64,000 bases of DNA, from the NCBI RefSeq assembly GCF_003286085.1, contig NW_020825298.1:620001-684000 (forward strand). Reading direction: 5' to 3'. This document shows, in pieces, positions 13,389 to 23,148 of the stretch. The notes under the pieces were generated by a model that had not been told where the DNA came from, did not search any database, and was given only the letters and a program-made list of their open reading frames with translations. A program made the translations under genes and the position numbers. Numbering within the stretch: the stretch's first letter is position 1; each line of letters opens with the position of its first letter. The DNA is from Drosophila persimilis (lineage: Eukaryota; Arthropoda; Insecta; Diptera; Drosophilidae).

Positions 13389-16300
13389 GTCAAAGTATTT
13401 TATCAATAATTCAACTTGTGCTCCAGAAAAGGAAACCAAAATAAAAAAAATAGTTGAACATGGTAAAAGTTTTCAGCCGCATTTAGACAGTGATTTTCAA
13501 GAGAGTTCATCTCCTAAGGAAAGTCGGAAAAATTAGCTGCACTCTTGGATGTACGCGACGACTTCCTTCCTTTTTTCCTTTCTTGGTTCCCTCTTCGTTC
13601 GCTCTTCATTCCTTCCCCCTGTCTATCACTTGATTAGCGCGTTAGGCGAAAACTTTCGCCGGATTTTACATGGCTTGTTGTGTTGTCTTGAACTTGTGTG
13701 TGTGTATCTCTGTGTGTAATGTAGCTATACGTGTGCTTGCGTCGCGGCAATTTGTTCGCTGTCACTTTGCACGCGGCTGCGACATAAATTTCGCTTTTGC
13801 CGACCCAATTTTCGGAGGCGGCTGCTGCTCCTGCTGCTTCTGCTGATGCTGCCGCTGCTGCTGCTGCTGCACAACCGAAAAGCGTTGTCAAAACTTTGCA
13901 GTTGGCTTTTATTTACACGGAGAGAGAGGGGAACAAGGATGAGAAGGACTGGGGTGAGGAGGTGAGGGTGAAAGTAACTAACCAAAAAAATGAAAACAAA
14001 AATAGACCATAAATAAAAACCACAAGCAGCACCAGAACCAGCAGCAACAGCAACAGCAGCAGCTGCAGCACGAGCAACAGCAGCAGCAGCAGCGGCAACA
14101 CACAGAAAATAATGGAAAAAGTTAGTTTTGCATAACGCGCAGATCCCGAGCACACTTGAAAGTCTCCATAGATGCGGGGGAGGGCGATGGACAGGGTATT
14201 GCACAGGGTAAAGGGTTGTGGGCAGAAGCCTGGGCCTTGGTCTGGCTCTGAGTCTGGGTCTGGGCTTGGGCGCCCAGTGTGTGAACAGCATCCTGGCACC
14301 CTGCACCCTACACCCTGCACCCGTCACCCGGGGACTAGAAGTTGAGCAAGAACAACAGCTGCTGGGGCCCCGTCCTGCTGCTGATTCTGGTCCGGGTCCT
14401 AGTCCCCGGAAACAATGCAGCAAGTAAAAAGGGGCTAACGGACCTCGATCCCCCAAAGTGTGTCTGTATGTGTGGGCGAGTGGCTGCAAGCTGTGGTTAC
14501 GCTCCCACTCACACAGATGTGTAGTGGGTGCTTCTGCTCCTCCCAAGGTTAGGAGACTGGGCGTAGCAGTAGAGGAGGAGGAGTTTGCATATTTACTGCA
14601 GCTGCAGACAAAGTTGCACTTTTACTACCATCGCAGCAACTACGAATGAGCTGACGATGCGCCCGAACTTCCTGCCTCCTGGCTTCTGCTTCTGCTTCTG
14701 CTGGCCATCCCATAAACTGGTCCAAAATCGAAAGTTCCATTGAACTTCTCTGCTGCCATTCACTGGCTTTGGCCGTATTTGCCGATCCGAGCAATTGCTA
14801 TTGCTATTTGCTCCTTCGTAAACTTGAAACCGGAGAAGGGCGAAGCTGGTTTCTGGTGGCTGGCTGATGTTGGAGTTTAATTCTGAATTATTCTACTAAT
14901 TGAGCCACATTAGCCAGCCACTGAGATTTCAGGAAATTCCAGAAAATACTCCCCAAATTTCAATTCTCCCAAATGCTCACAAATTTTTCTTTGCATGCGA
15001 AATTATAGTGAAAGCAACTTTCTTTGTAAAGCTTTAAGGAATTTTTAAATTAAATTGTTTCAGTTTCCATATCCTGTGTTCATGAACAGGAACCGACACA
15101 GGCCATCCCATAAACAATACAGTCCACTTGAAGGAGGCCACTCGAGAAAAAGGACACTTAGAGCATTGAACGGCTTGACCATAAAATCATATACATGGGT
15201 CGTATCGAAGCTAAATCTATTAACAAGTGTGGGATGCATGCAGTAGGTGACGTTAGAAGGAATGAGTGTGGAACATCGTGGGTCATGACGTTTTAAATCA
15301 CAAAGGAAATATCTGTCACATTTTTTAGGAAAAAACGTCGAAGTTTTTGGACAAAAAAAAAGTTGTTTATAAATTATAAAGGATATGTAAACATTTTTAA
15401 CAACTCCCTAAGATTTTTTCATTATATAGTATAGGTTAGCCTTTGAGCAGTCTTAATTGTAATCTGGCGGCTATTCTATTATATTTTTCTCTGCTTCTAA
15501 GGCTTAAACATTTTTTTTTGTTAATTATCATAAATGTATCACAAGAAATTACTTTGAAGAAAATGTTTAATTTTTGTGAGCATCGTAGAGAGACTACGGA
15601 AAATAAAACACACATTACACAATAGAATTTAAGTGAAGAATTTTTGAAAATATGCCTTATGACATGGAATTGTTGTTTCAAAAATTCCAATCCAATTAAA
15701 TGATATTTGTTTCCAAATTCGACTAGTTTTGGGCACACTATGTGGTGCTGGAGCTTGTGAACACTCATATTACTATTCATACTTCACTGACAAAATTCAA
15801 CCTACCACATTTTCGTGAATTTTTTTAAGAGAAAATAACTTCAGCACAATTTCGATTCGGAATGAACTTTCTAGTAAAACCGAGTCTAAAAAGCCATTTC
15901 CAGTCTCAATTCGTCTAAGGTTTTAGCCAAGTTCTGGTCTTGAGAATCAGTAGCACTGCATTTTCAGATATTCACTTCTAAGAAATATGAGCCATGAATA
16001 CACACGCATACGAACGTGTGTTTTTTTTTGTATGTAAATTTCACTAATTTCACATAAATTTATTCAAATCGTTGGCAATCTCTCACTTGGCACCCGACAG
16101 GGCATTAGGCATTAGGAACTTGTTTAATTATTTTGAAAGCGAATTACACAAAAATAATTTATTTATGGCTCCAAACTTTTCTGTGGAAATTCTAAGCAAA
16201 AACTTTGCACTTGCTCCCCAGAGAGACAGAGAAAGAGAAATAGAGATGGAGATGGAGATGGAAATGTAGAGAAAGGAAGGACCAGAGGAAGGACTCTTGC

Positions 16301-18159
16301 TAATTGAATGCCACACAATAATTTGGCTGCTCCCTCACTTTATTCACTTTATTCATTGCCAGCAAACTGATTTGCATGTCGCCAGTGTCCGCAGTGCTCG
16401 CAGAGCCCGTCCGCACACTCACATATTCGCACGAATCTCTGGATGAGTGCGCTCAATGAATGGCCTGCCAGTTAGGGAACTTTTTGAGGCTGGGACTTAG
16501 TTGGTCAAAGCCAAAGCCAAAGCCAAAGCCAGGGTGAAGCTAGGGGCAAAACTGGCATTCAAGAGCCGCAATTCGCAATTCGGTCTCATTATTAGAGCTA
16601 AAGTAGGAGAGGCGAGCATGGGGCAAAGTAAAGCAAAGTAAAGTAAAGTAAACTCTGCGGAATTAAAATTTAAATAAATACCATACCAATGGCAGAGGGC
16701 AACGAGAGACCTTAACAAAAAGTTGTGTGCCAGCCAGCCGGCTGTCTGCTTTCCATTTCTCTACTACTGCTACTGCTACCAGCTGCTGACTGCTGCCTAC
16801 TGCCTGCTGCCTGCTGCCTGGCTGGAAGAAGAAAGAAAGCACCAGGAAGCGGCTACACGAATTGCCACTTAAAAATTCAAAAGTTTTGTGGCTGGCGCAT
16901 ATGGCGGCATCGTGGCATAAGCAGCAGGAGCAGCAGCAGCATCGCTTCCACCGGAAGTGGAAATGGAAATGGAGGCCCTAGAACGATGGCGAAACAATAA
17001 CAAAATATGCCACACTGCTCGGAGGCTTGGCGGCTCAGAGGCTCAGCGGCTGTTGGGGTTAGCCCAATACGCGGTCGCTTCGCGGTTTCATATGCCACGA
17101 GAAGAGAGACCTTAACCCGGATCGGATTCTGGATTCAGCAGCAGAAAATCTAATTTCAAATGGCGGCGCGACCGACTGTAGCATTAGCATGGGAAATTCC
17201 TTAACGCTCACGTATTTGATGGGAAAATATTTGCGCTGGCACAAATTTTCCTGCCAGGCATTAGCATGAAAGATGAGACGACCAGGCAGGCCATGGAATG
17301 TGGGTGGGAATAAGCGTCAGAGCTCTCATACGGCCATGAACCATGTAATAGAAGGGAAAATAGTAATAGGGAAAAGCCAGAAGAGCAAAGGAAAATTGTT
17401 AAACAAGTGCTGAAGCCGAGGAGCCGCAAATTGACTTGGACGGGAGTCGGGAGTGCAAGGCAAGCACAGGGCACAAAATGCACTCATTGCCGGCTTCGTT
17501 TTGATTTCCGCAAGAAGTCAAAAGCTACGACCGCAGCCGCTTGTCTCTGACTCTCTGGTTTTTCGCCTCCGTCGTGTTATTTTTATTTTTCTTGGGTTTT
17601 CCCTTGTGTTCTTCTACTGGTACTGCTACTGGTACTGGTACTTGCCTGCTCTGTCACTCGAGTGCGACTCTTTCTGCAGCTGCACCACGGAAATGTATCC
17701 CGATTTTGCCCGAAAGCGGCGACAATGCCCCGCACACATCCACACACATCCACAAACACTCACTAAAGCGCACAGCCACTGGAAACTCCGGGCACGGTGC
17801 GAGTACGGGCACACACGTATACGTATACGGCGGGGGATGCGACACGAAAACAAAAACGAAAAACGAAAAGCGAGCGCACGAAAATTGCTTTAAGAGCTTT
17901 ACTTTAAAGCCGACGACGACAGAAGCCCGGAAACCGGACCGGACGCCCGGCTCTGATTTGGCCTGCAATCGAGGATCTGGAATAGGCGACGGATATAGCC
18001 CGTTCTAGCGCTACGACGGTGCTGCTGCGGTCGATTCGCAGTTGCAGTCGCAACAATTGCTAGTGGATATTGCTGCTGGTGTGCTTAGTGCCACATTTGA
18101 AGCGTCGGTCGCATCGCGGCCGAGGCAGCGCGCTGTGGGTTGCAGTTCAGTTTCCAGCT

Positions 18160-18227
18160 GCTGACCGCACGATTCAGAGGCAAAACGAAGACTGAAAGCG
18201 CTCAGTTGGCGCACTCGTTGTTATATA
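18160..18227 (-). promoter_or_regulatory. Minus-strand core promoter: TATA + Inr + DPE
   Basis: On the minus strand TATATAA spans 18227-18221. An exact Inr, TCAGTC, follows with its A (+1) at 18193. Counting from that A, positions +28 to +32 read GGTCA, an exact match to the DPE consensus RGWYV at its required spacing, and +18 to +29 match 8 of 12 positions of the MTE consensus. The TATA box begins at -34 (its inner TATAA at -32). Downstream the leader has a short upstream ORF starting with ATG at about 18119 and no long coding frame, so this looks like the 5' UTR exon of a minus-strand gene extending leftwards. The motifs are seen directly; the transcript is inferred. Confidence 0.55.
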
Positions 18228-18484
18228 CGCGAAGCCACCCCCGAGGACCACAGGACCAAAGCCGGAGCACAGGTCCTTCGTCTATGGTCGGCTAACAGAG
18301 GCACGACCATGTGGTGGTGCGTGGTGAATTGAGTGTCCTCTCGTGCGGCCTCAATGCGAACCCCGATTGAGTCGTTGCCAGTCACAGATAATGGTTACCA
18401 TGTGGATAGAGCTTCATGAAGGGAGCGCGCAATGCAACAGTTCCCTGCAAACTTCGAAAAGTCGATGCAGTGTCAAAGACCATG

Positions 18485-18580
18485 CATCCGATATCACATA
18501 TTTGTTCTATGACTTTCAATGCAAGAGTTAAACATCCGATATCACATATTTGTTCTATGACTTTCAATGCAATAGTTAAC
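18485..18580. repeat. 48-bp tandem duplication, two copies
   Basis: Two adjacent 48-bp units, 18485-18532 and 18533-18580, differ at only two positions near their ends. Each starts CATCCGATATCAC and carries TTTGTTCTATGAC. They lie about 290-390 bp upstream of the minus-strand start site at 18193. Confidence 0.9.
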
Positions 18581-18720
18581 TTGGATTTAGCTACTTTTAC
18601 TAGACCAATAGTAACTACTGGTCGTGGTGTTAAATTAGATCAGACATAACATTCCCTGTTAAGTAACAGCCTGGGGCATAGCATTATCCGTGCTATAAAA
18701 ACTTATCCGCTCTGACTGTT

Positions 18721-18990
18721 ACGAAACGGTTAACACAAGACTGGCAGAAATGTAAAATAACAGATTTTCTCCGATTTCATGACATGGTTTGAGGCTGTTA
18801 TGTTATCAACATTATTGCAATTGGGGTAGCAGACAACTAACAGTAGGACAGTTTTTTAACGGAACGGTTAACTTTGTTCTTTATGCTAAACTACAGAGAA
18901 ATTGCTTCTCCGTTTTAATGGCATGTTGTAGGCTGTTTTGTTAATATCTAACATTAATGTGCAGCAGCCCAACAGTATGTTATAATGTTA
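18721..18990. repeat. Diverged tandem duplication, ~138-bp period
   Basis: Two related blocks begin ACGAAACGGTTAAC (18721) and ACGGAACGGTTAAC (18859). Further blocks recur in the same order: TTCTCCG, ATG-CATG, AGGCTGTT-TGTTA and CAACA. The copies have diverged substantially and contain small indels, so the duplication is old. Confidence 0.55.
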
Positions 18991-20078
18991 TCACCCATAT
19001 CATTCTTAATGTAAAAATAGAATTGTGCTATTTCCGAGTATTACATTTCTATTCCTTCTTTTTCCACAGGTGTGGCTCTATAAAATACAATCAACCATCA
19101 AATGTCATTCGGTAAACAATTTAAAACCGCATGAATATCACAATATTGCAGTCTTGGAGCGGTGTTGTGGGGCGAAGGGAAATACAGCTCCATGGATGCA
19201 AGAAAAATGCTAAGAGTAGCGCATAAATAACAGTGCCACTATAAGAAGAGGGATCGTAGGGGGGCACGTATAGAATACACGGGTCACCAGCGACGACGAG
19301 AAATAAATTGTATTTAGTTGTACAATTTATGGCACCGGCCACCGCTAGGAGAGGGAGTAGCAAGAGGGGCGGTGGGATGGGGCATAGATAGCAAGGGGCT
19401 GCAGGCCAGCACATGCTTACATACACACACCCTTACACACACACACATGCATAATTCAATGCATGCTGCGAGGAGGGCATCACCGAAGGAACAGGCGGTG
19501 CATCTGGGGAAGAGTAGCCCCGGGGGCTACGTCGATTCCGCTGTAGCGCACTTTTGGCGGCATGTCCTTTGTTTCACTTTGTTATTTTGTTATTTTCAAA
19601 TTATTTATTGGCCAACGAGCGGACGAGCGGGGAAGCGGAGAAGCGGAGACGGAGCTGCAGCTTCAGTACCATCTCCCGTCTACAGCTGGAAGGATCCGCA
19701 TCGAGTCGTGAGGACTCCGAGACTCCGCGTCCCGGGCTTGAGCCCGGAGTCTGGAGCCCGGAGTCCGGGGCTAATGTGTAATTCAATAGAGTAAGTAATG
19801 TGCATCAATTTTCAGCTCAATAACGCATGGAATACAAATGTGAAACATGTGCAAATATGTGCGATGCGAGAGCTCGCTCGTTCGCTCAGAGACACAGACA
19901 AACATCCGCAGAAATAAATATCTAATAGCGCTATATCCCATCCTCCATCGTCCTTCGCCCTTGAACGCCCAGGGACTGCGAGGGAAGGCGAGTGCGAGTG
20001 CGGGTTCGACATTGTGTGACGCGTTTCCGTTTCCGTCTTGCGGTTCAATGTTGTTTGTTCTTTGCTCTTTGCTCTTTG

Positions 20079-20103
20079 CTCTCTCTCTCTCTCTCTCTCT
20101 CTT
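20079..20103. repeat. (TC)n microsatellite
   Basis: About 25 bp of uninterrupted CT dinucleotides, following three repeats of TTTGCTC. Confidence 0.8.
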
Positions 20104-21921
20104 TCTAGCTGCCACTGGCCCAGCCACTGCCTCGCAGCTAGAAGCTCCCTTTTGTCTGCGTTTATTTGTTTTTGGTATTGTCATTGCCCCACCACCATTG
20201 CCCCCACCCCCCACTACTTTTCGCAAGAAAAATTGCAATGGTTTGGCAATTGTTTTTCTTTTTAAATGTGCAGCCAGCGATCGTGCGTGAATTTCTCTCT
20301 CCGTCTGTGGCGCTGTGAGTAATGTGAGACCTTCAATTGCGTGGAAAATTGAATTTTGCGGCAAATGCCTGAAATTTATGAGCAGTTATGCAACACAGCA
20401 GATGGGCGGCTCTCGAAGGAGATGGGGATATAGGGATATAGCGATATAGAGAGCAGTCCGCCATTTGCATAGCTGCGTTTTATTTGTCCACCGCACGCAC
20501 AGACACAGGCACAGACACAGACACATGCGCAGCAGCTGCTGGCCACTTAGTGCAAACAAATGGGGGGAACCAAACAGGCCGGCAGCACTTCCACTTCCAT
20601 TTCGGCCCCAGTCTATCGTTGGACACGGCCAAGATGCCAGCTTGCAGTCAAGTGCATTGTGGCAAGCAAATAAACAAACAATGCAACGGCCAGAGCGGAG
20701 CAGCAGGCCCTGCAACTGCGACTGCAACTCGTGACAGGGCACGCAACAAACTCAAGGACTGGACTCCTCAAAGTACACAGTACACAGCCTTCGAGGGGGT
20801 GGTACACATGCCCACGTCCGTGCCCCATCTGACTCTTGGGCCGCTTTCAGCCTTGGGATTTTTTTCAATTTCAATTTCACGCACGATTGCTACCAGGTTT
20901 GCGGTCTTCCTTAATCGGTTCCTGCGGTTATTGGATGCCAGAACTGTGACAAGCCCAAAGGAAATGTCCGCTTCTTGAAGCGATCCATCAAATAACCCTG
21001 TTTGCCTTTCAATGTTGCATGTTCCCCATGCGATAAATCCCTGCTGCCTCTTGGCCCACGCTCTGAAGAGACTGCGGTACGTGCTGTAAGTGGCAATTGC
21101 CACAACATAGTGTATGTGGAAGGAGCCCTCGTTCCCTCTCGCTGGCTGTTAATTAAAAATGTTGCCAGCAATTTCCTTTACAAGTTAGCCCCGACTTGAA
21201 GATTTATACCAGCTAATGGGTCGCTTGTCTGGCTCTGCCTCTGCCTCTGCCGTGCGGTCGGCCACAAGAATTTCAATTTGCCCAAGAAATTGCGGCCGCC
21301 AAGTCGCCCCCCAAGCCCAAGAGTGGCGCCCCAGAAGGTGGCTCTATGCTCCCTGCGCCTTTCTTTGCCACGTGTGTGGTCGTGTGTGTCTGTCCTATTG
21401 GCTCCTGTCAGACGAAAAGGGTCGAACGATTGCCCTCATGGTCTTCAGCTCCAGTTGGCAGCTAATCCGGCCATTTCCTTGACTTTGGCTTCGGCTTCGG
21501 CTTCGACCACAATTTACACCACGGCTGCAGCTCATAAATTTCCCAGAGTGGAAAATTGCTCAATTTATAACATTGCAAGGTGTTGATTGCACTCGATTCC
21601 ATTCGAAAGTTGCCAACTGATTGGACTCCCTGTGCAGCCACACAAACGGACAGGAATGGGGTAAACCCAGGATCCGCTGATAGATATCTCAGGGGAGGGC
21701 TTCGGCATCGGCATCGGCATCTCCCATCCCCCATCCACCATCCTCTTATTAATTTGTTTATGCGACTCTAATCACTCACACCCAATCCGAGACGCAATCC
21801 CCATCGGGGCCTCGGTAGCTCTAATCCTGGGAAAAACCGCAGATCAGAACCGAAAGCAAACTTGACATTCCACTCATGTCGTTGCCTGTCCCTCTGTCTG
21901 CCGCATCCTAGTCCCACTTTC

Positions 21922-21960
21922 CCTCTCTCTCTCCCTCTCTCTGTCTCTCTCTCTCTCTGT
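21922..21960. repeat. (CT)n microsatellite
   Basis: A CT tract with CC and GT interruptions. Confidence 0.75.
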
Positions 21961-23120
21961 CCGACAGTCCACAACAAATGTTCGAAAAATTTGTTAACAT
22001 CAAAAAGTACATTAAAGGCTCAAGGAATGCGCTTTCGTGCGGAAATTGCTTACGTGCGTGGCATTAACAAATGACATGCCGCATGCTGCTCCGCATACGC
22101 CGCCGTATAAGACTCGTCCTTTGGGGGTGCGTCCTGCTGCAGACAGCATCCACGCTGTGGAACGTGTCGCCTTGTCGCTTTGTCGTCGGTGCCTCAGCCA
22201 TTGGCCATCGGTGGTGGATTCGCGCCGCTCTTTGCCTTCTGCGCATGCTGCCGACTGCAACAAGTGTGGTGTGTTTTCCACATGGACTCTGCCATTCAGC
22301 GGCTCTGTTGGTGGCAACAGTGGAGTGGAGACTTTTCCTCCAGCCCTCCTCCTGTCTCCGGCAACTACTCGAATGGTGGCTCACGTAGCAGGCAAGCAGC
22401 AGTAGCCAAAGTTGAAGCCACTTCACAACAAAATAATTAAAAATTGAACACATACAGAGGACTGACACGGATAAATGACACTCGTTCGCCATGGAATGCA
22501 ATGCGATCCCCAATGCAGAGCTCCCCTTAGCCATAGCTACAGCACAGCACCATCTCCTGCCACATCTCTGACTCCTGCCACAGTACGACACGCTGTCAGT
22601 AGTCATCTTCTGGTTGCTTTTCCCTCCTCGCAGCTGATGCTCATTTTACACACGAAACCAACAAAGGCCAAAGGCCACAGGCCACCCGGCAGCACGAACT
22701 CTGCAATCACCCAGCAGGAGATCCTGCCGTCTGCTCATCCTTGCAGTATCATCTCGCCTGCAGCTGCTTAAATAATTTTCGCGTTGGGGAGGCGTCGTCG
22801 GTTGCTGGGATATAAAATGTCAATAAGCTCCAATAACGCAATTGACAAGCTGAGACGGCAGCCGATGAGGCAACTCCACTTCCTGGCAGCTCCACTGTGG
22901 CAACAATAAACGGGAATGACGCTCGAATAAAGTTGGGGGCAAGGGTTATGGCAGGGACAGTGGCAGTGGCAGTGGCAGTGGCCATCCTGCCGTGTATTAA
23001 CTTCCAGCATCCAGCATCGACATCTCGCGTTGCCCCAGGACCAAAGTCACATCCAGGACGAAGTAATTTCAAGCTTAAAGAAGCTCCAAATTGATTACGT
23101 AGCAAATGATGGGCACAGTT

Positions 23121-23126
23121 TTTATT
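23121..23126 (-). terminator. Poly(A) signal of the glutamate receptor gene
   Basis: TTTATT on the plus strand reads AATAAA on the minus strand, 22 nt beyond the receptor stop codon (23149-23151). It implies a very short 3' UTR. Confidence 0.6.
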
Positions 23127-23148
23127 GCAAAAAACAGAACTCGAAACT

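Larger units (their letters stand above)
1..18160. other. Gene-free, microsatellite-rich tract
   Basis: I see no coding exon I can defend here. The tract is full of simple repeats (CT, CA, CAG, GGGACT-like and ACCCGC runs), C-rich homopolymers and AT-rich stretches typical of Drosophila introns and intergenic DNA. Open frames of 100-273 codons occur, but they are low-complexity translations of these repeats. A strong minus-strand core promoter lies at the right end (about 18.19 kb), so this tract may be the 5' leader and first intron of a gene whose coding exons lie mostly left of the window. That link is inference; I found no confident donor or acceptor pair. An AT-rich island at 14.9-16.1 kb and a hydrophobic open frame at 5.1-5.7 kb are discussed in the findings. 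Confidence 0.6.
18290..23120. other. Intergenic tract upstream of the 18.19-kb promoter
   Basis: No defended gene. It contains an AT-rich segment (18.38-19.07 kb) with two internal duplications listed separately, CA- and CT-rich microsatellites near 19.42 and 20.08 kb, and short simple repeats. A 180-codon frame on the minus strand at 22.06-22.6 kb overlaps another long frame on the other strand and resembles no protein I recognise. Confidence 0.6.

Noticed and set aside
13725-14546. 273-codon minus-strand frame
   Set aside because: Its content is translated CAG/CTG and CA repeats (poly-Ala, poly-Ser, Pro-Arg); no domain, and frames on both strands are equally open.
22064-22606. 180-codon minus-strand frame with a Cys-rich start and a hydrophobic middle
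   Set aside because: A long frame also lies on the opposite strand, and no signal, domain or transcript feature supports either.
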